A stretch of 64,000 nt of DNA from Vigna angularis (taxonomy: Eukaryota > Streptophyta > Magnoliopsida > Fabales > Fabaceae). This document shows positions 11,534-23,603 of this stretch, in pieces. The DNA is taken from positions 39,529,630-39,593,629 of the forward strand of contig NC_068970.1 of the NCBI RefSeq assembly GCF_016808095.1, read 5' to 3'. How positions within the stretch are numbered: the stretch's first letter is position 1; each line of letters opens with the position of its first letter. The notes beneath the pieces were generated by a model. The model ran no database searches, was not told where the DNA came from, and saw only the letters and a program-made list of their open reading frames with translations. The position numbers and the translations under genes are program-made.

Positions 11534-12899
11534 CAACCCTAAACATAGAACTTTGCTTGTCCTCAAGAAAAACAGAATGTAAATTAGCTTTTTAAAACAA
11601 TCACTACAATGACTCAACAGTTTTCAAAAACTTTTTCTTTCAGGAGAAGAGATCACTTTTATCAACTCATCATACAGATGTCAAGATGTGCAGATGGCTT
11701 AATTCAGTCAAAATCAATGTGATGCTCATATAATTCAACATATGTTATCCTTAAGAATGATCAATCAACCAAGCAAAGATGTAATCCGAAATTCAAAAAA
11801 CTACTCCTCACCAAGGAAATTGTTTCACTCAAGCACTCAAAAGTGTATCACTCAAGGACTCAAAAATGTATCACTAAACTCAAAGGTGTATAGTGAGGTG
11901 TTGGTGTCTTTTCACTCTACTATCATAATGTCACACAAATTAACTTTGTCTTTCATTTAACCACAATCAAACATACTCACAAGAAAGTTGTCATCACAAG
12001 GGCTTTTCATGGCTTGTTACTTGGCTGGGCTAGGAAGGAAATTGGTTTTTCTGGTTAGCAAAATCCATGAGTTAAGAGAGACATTTAGGATTTCATCATT
12101 CAAGCACAAACTCTCTTTCTTTTTCCCAACTTTCCCTTGCATTGAGCTTTTCTTTTCTTTTTCTTTTCATCTTTCTTTTTCTTTTGCTTTTACTTTTCAT
12201 GTACTCAATGCTTTTTCTTTTCAATTTTCCTAGTAACCCCAAACTTGAACCTTTATCAATACCTCATCAAATGTTCTCAACTTAACTCAAGGTAAAGATT
12301 TTCACAAAGGATTTTCAAAACATGCATAAGGCTCAAGGTTCAAAGGGTAAATAAATTGTTTTCTTTTCAATGGACAAAATCATATGAAGGCTAAAAGAAT
12401 AAGGGATAACAAAAGATGGCCTTGATCATATGAAACCTGCAAGCAAGTAGTCCAATCACAGAAAATTTGGGCAAAATCATTCATGCTTCCAAAGCAATAA
12501 CAATTATTCACAAAAACTCTGAAACCCAAAACTCACACAGGTAAACTCTCAAGTCCTAGAATTCAGAAAAACACCATGCTCAGTATCTCAATCAAATTTT
12601 ACCTCAAGCACCTGTTTCATACACTGTGAGCCATCACCTGTATATTATCACATCATGCATCATCTCAACATCAATCAATACACTAGAGCATCACAAAACA
12701 ATACTTATCACAAAACACAACACAGTTGAACAAAAATAATGTAGTTCATTCAAGCAGAGTACAATAATCCTATACTACAATCAAAAGAAAAACAATGAAA
12801 ACAGAACAAAATAAAGTAAAGCAATAAAGACAGTAAAATAACATAAATCCTGTTCTAGAACAAAGGTGGCATCCATCAGTAGATGCCAAGTACAACTCA
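11534..12899 (-). mobile_element. Non-coding 3' internal region of gag-pro element
   Basis: Between the accessory ORF and the 3' LTR. It begins at the LTR side with CAACCCTAAAC (degenerate polypurine complement) and holds a pyrimidine-rich TTTTCTTTT low-complexity tract (about 12110-12230). Parts parallel 4973-5825 of the plus-strand element in reverse complement. No gene recognised. Confidence 0.6.
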
Positions 12900-14082
12900 T
12901 CAGTCATCATTATCAGAGTCCTCATCCTCCTCAGCTTCCTCATCCTCATCATCCTCATCTTCAATGTCCTCATCCATGGCTGAAGCTTCAGCTCTACCAC
13001 CCTCCTGTGTTAGGTCAACGAGTTATGCCACTCGGGCTACAAAGTCCTCTTGAGATATGAACTGTCGCTCAGGAAAGGCGGATGTCAATGTCCTCAACAG
13101 CTCCTGCTCGCCCCTGTATACAGCGGCCAGTCTAGCATCCAATCGAGACAGGTACATGTCCCACATCTGAAAAGGAGCGGCCTCATGAACTGGCTCCTGG
13201 GCTGGTGGTGGTGCTCTCCTGTGTGCCCTGGACTGCTGTGGTGGTGGCACTAGGTGGCCTGGCTCATCCACTGCACATTAATGTGTAAAGTAGGCTACGT
13301 CCAACTCCTTTCTTGGACGCTCCAGTGGTAGTCTAGACACATCAATACCTACAATCTCACAAAGATGGGTGATCAAGGAGGGGTGTCCCAGGGGTGCCTT
13401 GTTGCTTGCACCACGGGCACAGGTTTGGATTTCATCAGCTATAACCTTCCCAATGTTGATGTTAAGACCCCTAAGAACACAGTACAGGAAGATGGCCCTC
13501 TAGATAGTGATGTCAGACACATGAGAGCATGGCTGGATGTTGGCACGAGTGAAAGCCATCCAGTACTTTGCTAGAGGCGTCAGATGAGGTCTTATGATGT
13601 AGATAGGTGCCCTAGTCCTATTTCTCTGAAAGTGCCCTCCGGGCACACATAAAGTCTACTCCACATCATCATAGTCCACTCCTTCCATCATGGACATTGC
13701 ATACTGGCATTGCTCCCCCTCCTAGTTTGTACCAAGAAAACTGCTAATGGTGTCAGCATCAAAAGCAACCTTCTTACCTCTTATGTAGCTAAAGTACGTC
13801 TCTTGCTCTCCCCAATGCTTTTGCATTTGTACAGAATTCTTTGATGATGACAATGTTGGCAAGAGAGGGGTAGGCTGTCAAGTGGCCCTAGTCTCTATTG
13901 TTCAGCTCCCTTTCAAATTGAGGAGCCAAGGATGGTATGTTGGCCACCTTCCGCTCCATCAACAGTCTCTCATGAGCTGCAGTTCTGAACTTATTAGAGT
14001 AGAATTGCTTCTTCTCCATCCTCTTGCTTCCTTTGTCGTTGCTACCAAGAGTTTTGATCCTTTTTCTTGATGAGGAGGCCAT
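12900..14082 (-). pseudogene. Accessory ORF (putative plant transposon protein type), decayed
   Basis: Reading the minus strand from the ATG at 14082: a basic start (ASSSRKRIKT), a LLMERKVANIPSL segment, then pieces read through stops and frameshifts that resemble the plant transposon-protein family I know as Transposase_32: a VPGGHFQRNR segment (about 13640), an LAKYWMAFTRANI segment (about 13560), a LRGLNINIG segment (about 13460), then RKELDVAYFTH, PPPQQ-rich repeats (about 13200-13260) and an acidic D/E tail ending at 12900. Such ORFs sit in Athila-like elements, but their function is not established. It lies downstream of protease on the same strand. It is not translatable as it stands. 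The family assignment is from memory. Confidence 0.6.
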
Positions 14083-15129
14083 TCCTGCACATAGAGATTC
14101 ACAAAACAAACATAGAAATCATCAAGCATTAGTCCCAAAAAATCAACAAACTCTTCTAATTTAGGCTGAGGGCAAAATAGAGAAATCAAACAAGAACAAA
14201 AAAGAAATCAACCACTATCGCATCGCACTTGGGCGCCCCTCAGGGGGTGCTTGAGCGGCGAGCGGTGCTGTCAAGCGTGGCTTTGCTGCATTTTTCATTT
14301 TCCAGTTCCATTTCTACTTAGTGTAAACCACAATTAGCACAATTTAATCGGTTCAAACAGTGGTAAATCATGCATAGACAGTACCAATCACCAAAAATCA
14401 AGCTTTTTCATCAACATTCATCAAGAATCAAACTTTTTGAAAGATTAAAACACTAGATGACATGACTTACTTGGTTGGAGACAAAGGATTAGTAGATAAT
14501 GTTCAAACAAATGGAAGAAATTTGAACTTCTAGCAGCCACACACTCCAAAATCCCAAACTTGAATGGTTGAATGGTGCAAAATGGGTGAGAACTAGGGTT
14601 CTTGGTGGAAGAATGACGGGAAAAGTGAGGAGAGAACTTAGAGGGAGTGTTTAGGGAGGCTAGAGAGGAAGAATTCTGAGAAGGGGGGCTTGGGCGAAAC
14701 CCTAGGGTATAAAAAAATGAAGTGGGCCGAAATCCCACTTAAGCCCCTTTAAAAGACCTAATCTGCAGATCGCGCTGCTCGGGCGCCCCTGAGGGGGCGC
14801 TTGAGCGGCGTGCGACACTTTTCTCCCTTTGCTTTTTGGCTTGCTTTTGGTATTCCTGACCATGGGTTCTTAGATTCAACTTAGAATTTTCAAGTTTCTT
14901 TTCCCTAGCTCACACAACAACACTCAAATCAAACAATTAATCTCTTTCCATCCCTCAAACATTCAGTTATTACAGACTATGCACACTGGAATCAAGCAAA
15001 CACAAAATAAACAAAAACAAAATTCAAATGGCAGAAATCCAAACTCAAAAGACAAAATAAAAGTTTTTAAAACACTGGGTTGTCTCCCAATAAACGCTTC
15101 TTTAACGTCACTAGCTTGACCTAATAAGC
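14083..15129 (-). mobile_element. Spacer between protease and accessory ORF with two GC-rich motif units
   Basis: No pol domain is present where RT, RNase H and integrase would be expected. Two GC-rich units (about 14225-14260 and 14765-14810), with GGGCGCCCCT and GGGGGCGCTTGAGCGGCG, copy the motif otherwise found inside the LTRs. The rest is ordinary AT-rich internal sequence. Confidence 0.6.
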
Positions 15130-15967
15130 TCATGTCACATATTTGATCTTGGTGTCATCTTTTCCTTCTCCATACCAACTAAGTAGCTTCCTATTCACCT
15201 TTTTTATTTTCCTGGAAATTGGAGATTCAATCTCTATCAGTCCTTCAGTTCTGAGTTCTTTCACAACCCACAACTTTTTGTTGAATCTCACTGGGATGCC
15301 TGGTGTAAGTTCTTCATGTTTCTCGAAGGAGTCCTGATGAAAACTTTTTCCTTTGTTGTATTTTTCTTCTTCCTTTACTTGTGACAGAAAACACTTTTTA
15401 CCTTTCTTACCTGGCTTGGCAGCTTTATTACTAATCTCTGGTGCATATTCACATGCAGCTTTGAGATTAGTCTTCTTCACCTGGATTTGCTGCTTAGCAT
15501 TGAAGACATTGAAAATCACCCCCTCTTCTTGGTCTTTAAGTGCTATAGTTCCATCATCAACATTGATGATCACCTTGGCCGTTTTCATGAATGGCCTTCC
15601 AAGAATAATAGGGATCTTCAAATCTTCCTCCATCTCCATCACTACAAAGTCTACCAGAAATTTGAGGTTGTCGGTTTGAACCATCACATCTTTCACCACA
15701 CCATAGGGCTTTTTTATGGATCCATCTGCCATAAACAGAGTCATCCTTGCAGGCTTGACTTCAAGACCACCAATCTTTTCAAGAACAGATAAGGGCATCA
15801 AATTCATATTGGACTCTAAATCAATTATGGATTTCCCTATTTTATGGCTCCTGATAGTGCAAGGAATGGTGAAACTTCCTGGATCTTTAAGCTTAGGAGG
15901 AAGTGCCTTTTGCAAGATCACAATGCACTCTCCTTGTACCTCAATTGTTTCCTCCTCTAAATATTTC
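15130..15967 (-). pseudogene. Retropepsin-like protease domain of gag-pro element, active site altered
   Basis: Would cleave the gag polyprotein. The minus-strand frame 15130-15921 (263 codons) aligns by eye with Athila-type aspartic proteases: an ALPPKLKDPGSFTIPCTI segment, the active-site strand at about residue 36 followed by NLMPLSVLEKIGGLEV, LFMADGSIKKPYGVVKDV, FVVMEMEEDLKIPIILGRPFM (flap and the LGRPF end) and a charged tail. In the family the active-site strand reads DLGAS or similar; here it reads DLESN, so the Gly after the catalytic-strand Asp-Leu is Glu. The frame is shifted relative to the gag frame upstream near 15960, where there is a run of T residues. No RT follows. Confidence 0.7.
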
Positions 15968-17555
15968 TTTTTTTAGGAGTTTCTTCAAAAACTTAGCATA
16001 TTCAGGAATCTGCTGCAATGCTTCAGACACAGGAATTCTAATCCCCAATTTTCTGAAGATTTCTTCAAAGCACCCTAATTGCATCTCTTTTTCTTTTCTG
16101 GAAGACTCCTCAGGGTGATGAAGATTTTTCTCAATTTTTCCTTTTTTCCTCTCAACCTCTTCTTTTTCTTTTCTCTCTTCTTTTACAATCTTTTTCTTTT
16201 TCTTTTCTCTCAACTTCAATTTTTCTCTCTTCTTTTTCTTTTCTCTCTTTTAACTCAACTTTTTCTTTTCTCTTTACTTCTATCTCTTTCTCCTTCTCCC
16301 TCTCATCTTTTACACTCACAATAGCCTTGCATTCTTTCTTGGGGTTAACTTCAGTATTAGCCCCGAAACTTTTGATAGGTATCTCTTCCAACTTCTTGGC
16401 TATTTGACCAACCTGCATCTCTAGATTTCTAATAGCAGCTTCAGTGCTTTTCTGATTAGAGAGAGTTGCCTGCATGAACTGTTGGAGAGTCTCCTCAAGC
16501 TTTGTAGTTCTGTCAGCTAGAGAGGGTTGTTGTTGCCACTGTTGTTGTTGCTGTTGTGGTAGTCTATTGAATTGTCCACCAGCTTGCCCAAATTGACCTT
16601 GTCCCATACTTGGATGAGATTGCTACCCTTGATTGTAATTGTTGGGACGAAACTGGTTGCCTATGTAGTTAAATTCTTCATTGAGATTCTCGGGTACTGT
16701 ACATTAACCATTAATATGATCACCACCACATAGTTCACAAAGTTGTTGTTGAACCTGTAAGACATTCTGGCACTCCTTTGATGGTTGAGAGAGCTTTTTT
16801 GTCAAAACCTCCAATTGTTGAGTAATAATTTTGTTTTGAGCTAGCAGGGCATCATAAGCCTGTAACTGTAGAACTCCCTTAGCTTGTGATAGAGTTCCTC
16901 CTTCACTATGCATCTCATTGTCATTGGTAGCCATGTTGTCAATTAATTCATAGGCTTCCTCTAGAGTCTTGCATTTGATATTGCCTCCAGCTGAGGCATC
17001 CAACATCAATTTAGTTTGTGAGCCAAGACCTCCAAGGAAAAGAATGACTACCGTTGCTTCATCAAAACCATGAGTAGGTGTCTTTCTCAGCAAGCTCTTG
17101 TATCTATCCCATGCTTGCCCTAATGTCTCCTCTATGCCTTGCCTGAAAGAAGAGATTTCCTGCTTCCCTTTGTTGATCTTTGACTGTGGGAAGTATTTGT
17201 TCAAGAATTTTGCAACCACATCTTCCCACTCAGTCAAACTATTTTCAGGAAAAGAGTTCAACCATAGTTTAGCATTTCCTCCTAGTGAGAAAGGAAACAA
17301 GCTCAGTCTAATAGCATCATCTGGCACTCCATTCAACTTCACACTATTGCAAATCTCATTAAAAGTGGTCAGATGCTCATATGGATTTTGATGTGAGAGT
17401 CCATTGAATTGGTTGTTCTTCACTAGATGGATCAACGCAGGCTTAATCTCCATACTTGCGGCATTGACCCTCGACTTTGCAATGCTGTTAAAATGATGAG
17501 GGCTAACAACTATTGCATAATTTGCCAAAGTACGCCTACCGCCATTGTTGTCCAT
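15941..17555 (-). pseudogene. gag: gag of Athila/Tat-like element, near-intact N-terminal part
   Basis: Encodes the structural polyprotein of an LTR retrotransposon. It starts at the ATG at 17555 (MDNNGGRRTLAN). The Retrotrans_gag core reads cleanly for 283 residues (PHHF segment near residue 20, NPYEHLTTFNEIC, LSLFPFSLGGNAKLWLNSFP, FLNKYFPQ, FRQGIEETLGQAWDRYKSLL), then the zinc knuckle CELCGGDHING, whose last Cys lies after a TAA at 16704-16706 (probably CAA-to-TAA). The same frame resumes at 16607 with another stop in between and runs through a QQQQQ run, a TEAAIRNLEMQ coiled-coil-like segment and a long E/K-rich stretch (about 16152-16330). A second frame (16219-15941) gives the FEEIFRKLGIRIPVSEALQQIPEYAKFLKKLL line that normally leads into protease. 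Confidence 0.8.
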
Positions 17556-17886
17556 GCTTTCTTGATCAGATTGTGAGGCCTGAGAAATTTCCTCTAGAGA
17601 AGGTTCTATAGATAATCTATTTCTTCTTGACCTTCTACTAGTCTTAAGTCCTTCAAGAAGAGGTTCAAAACTTTTGTTGCTCTTAGTCCTGATTGTATCC
17701 TACATAAACTAGACACAAAACCCTAGAAAACATTGTTAGCACAAAAACCAAAACATACGACACAAAACACAAATTAAAAATAAGATAAAAAAATATAAAT
17801 AAAATTAAAAATAAAGTCACAGTTAATCAAGAATCACACAAATAGAATAGTTTAAATCGTGAGTCCCGACAATGGCGCCAAAAACT
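17556..17886 (-). mobile_element. 5' untranslated region and primer-binding site of gag-pro element
   Basis: The primer-binding site is at 17863-17880 (minus strand TGGCGCCATTGTCGGGAC), six bases from the LTR end at 17887, the Athila/Tat type. The rest is a leader without a gene. Confidence 0.75.
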
Positions 17887-19152
17887 TGATGAATCGACAA
17901 GTGTACCGAATCGCACAAGTAATATAAAAAGGTAAGACCAAGTATGAATGCAAAGACTTAAAGAAAACGAGATCATTGGTTTCAAATGCAAAGACAAAAA
18001 ATTAAATATGAATGCAGTTTGATCAATAGCAGAATAACACAGTGATGAACAAATGTTGTTTAATATGAGATGAGTATGTTATTGGGGTTAGATTTCACAA
18101 AGTTCCCTCTCATGTATGTAAGAATTCTTCTTTATGCATTAATGTTAACGTCACTCACTAAATCACTTAAACCCGATCCCTCGGTGGAATAAGTTTGTCC
18201 TCAATAACTAGTTCATGCAATTCCTAACATTCCTAGTAATTAAATGTGAAGGTAAGAGCTTTAAGACGACCGAGACTCATACCCTCATCCCTGAGAAATA
18301 TTACTCTTGAGAGTAATTCAACAAGAACCTGAATTGTAGGGAACATTCCCTCATCACGCTATGAATGAGTTAAACAAAACATGTAATAATCACAGATGAA
18401 TTACTTTAAAAATTAATGAAAAAGCCTATATTATTAAGAATAAATTGAAATACATGAGAGTTCACAAGGTTACATCATCCCCCAACAACAAATAGAGTTT
18501 AGTTCACCATAGATATGGTGAAACTAGATGAGCAATGGAGAAGAATGAGATAGCAAAACCCTAAAAGTAGAAGATGAAAGCTCCCGCATCCAAATCCGTC
18601 TCCAGAGGGTGAAAGAATGTGCTGCTGTGCTCCTCTAGCCAAAGATACAAAACCTAGGACGTCTGGGTCCTTTAAATAGTGCGAAAACAGAATAGAAACA
18701 AAGCCCAGGCCCGTGTCACTGGCGCTCAAGCGCCCACTTAGGGCGCCCGGGCGGTGAGCAGTGGTTCCCTATGCTTAAGCCTCCAAAAGGGGCGCCCAAG
18801 CTTCGTGCTTCTAACGCTCAAGCACCCAAAAAGGGGCTCCCGGGCGGTGAGCGACTCTCTTCTGCGCTTAAGCATCCAAAAGGGGCGCCCAAGCTTCGAG
18901 CCTTCCTCACTTCTGGTGCTTTTCCGGGCCTTTCTAAGCTCCATCTCCTTGACACTTCATTTCTGCTTTCCGTATTATCTTATTTCCTGCCAAAACAAGG
19001 GGATTTAATTATAAATTCATTAAATTCAATCTCAACTCTCTTATTCACACAACTTAACAGAAAAACACGATTCCAAGGAGGTTTCTAAGGAGAAAAGAGT
19101 GCTTTTAGTACCAAAATTACATCATATATAACATTATTTTCAACTGTTATCA
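17887..19152 (-). mobile_element. 5' LTR of gag-pro Athila/Tat-like element
   Basis: On the plus strand it runs from TGATGAATCG (LTR end next to the primer site) to CTGTTATCA. The GC-rich motif block lies at about 18715-18900. It matches 10450-11533. Length is about 1.27 kb. The right neighbour is the foldback repeat family. Confidence 0.85.
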
Positions 19153-20735
19153 CACCACAAGTTTTTGTACAAAACTAAATTTTTATTCATGTAATCGATT
19201 ACAAGGCACTTCTAATCAATTACAAGGCACAAAATGGCCTACACTTATTTCAGGACTTGAACCACCTTGGTCTTGACACCAACATTTGGTATTTCCTTCA
19301 ACATGGACTGCCCAAACCTCAGTTTCCTCCCTCTACTAACACTTAAACACTAGAAACAACTCTCATCCACTAAAGAAATATGAAAAAATAACATAAAATG
19401 TCTTTGGCAACCTATGTGCCCATAGCTGGCTCCTACAACACATGTTATTGTACAAAACCAGAATTTTGTTCGTGTAATCGTTTACATGGTCCTTTTAATC
19501 GATTACAATGGCCAAAATTCCCTACACTAGGTTACCAAGCCATAACTTGGGCAAAAATGGTAAAAGATTTCACCTACCTTGGTTCAAAAACCTTTGTTGA
19601 CTATTTTAATCATAACTTTTTCCACATACCTCCAAATGATGTGATTCGTTTTTTATTAGAAAGTAGACTCAAAAATATTTCCAATGACTACTAATTTGTA
19701 ATTTTTGGACATCTAAGTAGGTACAGTTTATTCCTTAAGTTTAAGGCTTTATATATTCCTACCACTTGTGACCTTTGTTGGTTGTTTTGCTTTTAACTTT
19801 TTCCACCGAACTCGAAATGCGTTGATTCCTTTTTTATTAGAAAATAGACTCAAAAATATTTCCAAAGACTAATTTGTAATTTTTTCATCTAAAATAAGAA
19901 ACATGAAACAATAACTTGAAAGTAAACTCACTTAGGAAGCTTAGCAAAACATTATTTTTGGGAAATTAACTTCATCTATTACAATGGTCTAAACATTATG
20001 TGTTGGTAATCATTTGAAAGGTCTTTAAGTCTAGATTCCAATAAAAAAAGAATCAACTCATTTGGAGTTCGGTGGAGAAAATTAGGAGCAAAACAACCAA
20101 CAAAGGTTAGAGTTGACAAAAATATATAAAGCCTTAAATTTAAGGAATTAACTTTACCTACTCAGATGTCCAAAAATTACAAATCAGTACTCATTGGAAA
20201 GATTTTGGAGTCTAGTTTCTAATAAAAAAGGAATCACATCATTTGGAAGTCGGTGGAAAAAGTTATCATTAAAATAGCCAGCAAAGGTGAAAGTTGACAA
20301 CATGTTATCTCACTCAAATTGCATTTGGCTACTTATGTGCCCATAGTTGGCTCCTGCAGCACAAGTTTTTGTACAAAACTAGATTTTTGTTCGTGTAATC
20401 GTTTACAAGGCACTTGTAATCGATTACAAGGCACAAAATGGCTTGCACTTTTTTGAGGACTTGAACCAACTTGGTCTTAACACCAACATTGGGTCTTTCC
20501 TTCAACATGGACTACCCAAACCTTAGTTTCCTCCCTCTACTCACACTTAAACACTAAAAAAAAAACTCTCATCCATTGAAGAAATATGAAAAAATAATGT
20601 AAAATGTATTTTGCTACCTACGTGCCCACAACTGGCTCCTACAGCACAAGTTTTTGTACAAAACCAGAATTTTGTTCGTGTAATCGTTTACAGGCTCATT
20701 GTAATCGATTATAAGAGACAAAATAGGCTACGCAT
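19153..20735. repeat. Foldback repeat family, right block
   Basis: Same family as 8840-10449. Units begin at GTTTTTGTACAAAAC-type segments near 19158, 19443, 20363 and 20648, giving spacings of about 283, 922 and 285 bp and a higher-order period of about 1.2 kb. An inverted pair at about 19600-19866 and 20034-20300 flanks a 165-bp spacer. ATCGAT-core palindromes occur at about 19195, 19498, 20418 and 20703. No coding capacity is seen. Confidence 0.75.
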
Positions 20736-21699
20736 GCCATAGATGCAATGAAAATTTGTGATATCATTATTCATGAATGGTACTCAATGACATTTGCCAC
20801 TTTGTTTATTCACATTCCAAACAACAACACATTTGACAATGATAATAACATAGACTTTAAAACTTCAATTAACATTAACAATAACCAACTGAAGTAAAGT
20901 TTCATCTTTTATTTCATTAAAAAAAATTGGGTACAATAAACTTATTTGTTCATCTATGTACAATTTTGTATTCCTTTCTATAACAATTCAATACAAAAAT
21001 CACTCGTGTTTCGCTCTATTTCCTGTGTATGGGGTTCTAAGCGCCTTGCTCTTGTAACGCTTTCACGATCCGACCCTCACAAACTTTTGCACACTGGGTT
21101 GGTTGTTGTACATGCCTCCCAGGCTTACAAAGGCAGTGAGTATGTCGAATTCTGCACGAGGCGTACTTTGTACATTTCTTCTTTTATTCTTCTCTTCAAA
21201 GCACAAACATACTTTGTTGAAAAAGAATGACGAACGCACAACTGCATCAAAGAGACCAAAATAAGAAAAGGCCAAATCCCAAAAACGAAAACAAAAAAAA
21301 ATTTAACACAACAGCGAAAACCCAATGCCAAACCCAAAACGCAATGAAGAAAATGGGTAAACCCATTTACCTTGCTCGAGCCTCCATGATCATAAGAGAA
21401 TGTCATTGCGCACAATGAGAAATATGAGAGCGAACGAAATTGAGGACCAAAATGAGGAGAGCGAACTTTGAGTTTGTGCCACTCAAATGAGGACCTTCAC
21501 CAAAGGTTGAAGCTTTGGGTTCGTCCCTTGCAAATCACGAGTTTCACCAAAGATTCGAGAGAGGACAAAAATGGAAGGAGAACGAAAATGAGGAGAGAGA
21601 ACAAAAATTAGAAAATATGAAAGAATGGAGAAATCAAATACAGTAAGGGATAATTTTGGAATGAGCAATCTCTTAATCCTATAACCTTTTCCACGTCAC
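20736..21699 (-). other. Unclassified block with possible two-exon fragment
   Basis: On the minus strand an ATG at 21387 leads to a good donor after 21371 (AAG|GTAAAT); an acceptor (TTTGATGCAG) precedes 21240 and opens a frame down to about 21063. The peptide carries no motif I recognise. Together with the possible MULE-like end at 21700-21799 this could be a MULE body or a captured gene piece. Confidence 0.3.
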
Positions 21700-21799
21700 A
21701 TTTTCGTATTTTAATTTTATTTCAAACGGATCAATGAGACACTGACAAGTGACGTTATAAAAAAGTTGTTAAAATAGAGTTGTCAAAATATTCGCATCC
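21700..21799 (-). repeat. Possible MULE-like terminal inverted repeat, outer end at 21799
   Basis: The reverse complement starts GGATGCGAATATTTTGACAA and parallels 8319-8410 (see there). The two ends face each other in inverted orientation across 13.5 kb that contain the foldback repeats and the gag-pro element. Confidence 0.4.
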
Positions 21800-23594
21800 T
21801 TACCCCTAAAGAGTTCACAAATCAAAAATCAAATTCATTCATTCCACATTTTGTCCAACGATGCTTTTACCTTCATCTAAGAGCAATAACAATTTTATTT
21901 ATCATGTATCATCGATCTTGATAAATAATCATATCAATATCAATGATATAGTATAAAATAAAGTTACAAATATAAGAAATTACGTAGCTTAAAAGAAAAA
22001 AAATAAATATTATAATAATAATAAGAATAAGAATAAGAATATCTATTCAAACAGGTGCAGTGGAAACAATCTGATAATTCAAGCTCAATGAATAATATAA
22101 AACTCCCATGACATGGAATACAGCGTAAAACTAAGACCAAGTACGTGATTTTGTAGTCCATGTTTTGAATTTGAGCATTGAAGAATTGATAAATTGTTTC
22201 TGCATTTCGTTTTCATGTGTGTTGGAACAAGTTTCCCTTCATAGTGACCCGTGTACAACGTTGACGTCACATGTTGCTCCAGGTAATGAAATAACCATTT
22301 CCTGGCCAATAAGTATTTACTAAACCGGTGGAAAAATTTATTGCGAAATTGACAGAACCAGTGAGCCCCACATACGATATCTGAAATGTGTAAGTCCCCA
22401 GTCTTGTCCACCCAACAATCAAGTGCCCTTATAATTATTATCCAATTATTGCTACATATCTGTCATGCCATCAGATTTCAAAAAACCAAATTCTCAACAA
22501 TTTCATACTTCAACAATCGTCAATGCTGCATAGCACAGCAACAAGGAACCACCCATCAAAATTCAAATCCTTAAGAAGTGGTTAAATAAAAAGTTGAATC
22601 AATTTAGAGGTAAAATTAGTAATATATTATGCAACTTTTACAATTTGTGTTATGTTGTCAGAGTCTCTGCTGGAAAGAGGAAAAGCTTCTGACTTGCTCA
22701 TCGATGTATGCGTGTTAATTATTGTTGAATCAAGTATCTGGAACGTGCATCATTTGGAGGAAAAGTCAATGTAAATATCAGTTCTATTGCAGTGAAACGT
22801 ACTCAAGTAACTTTCTGCAGATGCGAATGACTTGAATTATTTTCTAACCATTAGCTTATCGAATTTCGAACACAAACGATTTTGCATTGGCATCAGAATG
22901 TTGCATTCACTGTGAAGGTGTTAACTTTCGATTTACGTTGACGTTACAGTTCTTTTTCAACTTTTTAGTCATTCAGATTCACAATTTGTATTCCTTTTTG
23001 GAATTTTGTTTTATTTTTCTGTGACCTGTGGCTATTTTTCACTAAGAATGAAAATTTTCGGGTGACAAGTTAAAACTATTCACTCACAAGTCACAGTTCA
23101 TGACCTATTGATCTTACTCAACTCAAGGAAACCTTTTCATAGAATCTTTTCCTTTTTGGCTAGTTATTTATTTACCTTTTAGTCATATCCAAAACTTGAT
23201 ATATTAAAAATAAGTTTATATTATTGGTATTTCTTATTTTATTTTTTTGTGTAGTTATCTGGATTGACCAATAAACAGACGGAGTAGCTGGAATTGGGAG
23301 ACATCGATTATAGGCTTATAGCACCAAAAAGTAGTAACTAAACATTGTTAATGACCAAAAAAAAAGAACACTGTTTTTGCCCAATTGTGCTTCTCCCTGC
23401 GAATGACTGAAAGAGGATAAGTGTTCGGAAACTAGTATCTAGATTCTCGTTCAAGAAGGACACGGCTTGTCTGTTAACTTTGATAAAGAATAATACAATG
23501 TGTTAAATCTGAAGAACGAATAAAGTGTAACCTGTTAACCAAGTGAGTGATATACCTAACGTCCATGGGGCTTTAAAATTTACCCTTGAGATAG
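21800..23594. other. Intergenic, no gene seen
   Basis: AT-rich sequence with a TAATAAG/AATAAG simple-repeat stretch at 22005-22040. Short open frames (for example 22085-22411 minus) show no family motif. Possible distal flank of the kinase gene, but nothing supports a specific feature. Confidence 0.4.
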
Positions 23595-23603
23595 AAAATA
23601 AAG

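Noticed and set aside
12866..13574. Plus-strand frames opposite the accessory ORF
   Set aside because: They are shadows of the minus-strand acidic tail and proline-rich segment.
16079..16324. Leu/Phe-rich plus-strand frame suggesting a membrane protein
   Set aside because: It is the complement of the E/K-rich coding stretch of gag on the minus strand.
20946..21230. Plus-strand open frame of 94 codons as a gene
   Set aside because: No family motif, no supporting splice sites, and the opposite strand gives an equally long frame.
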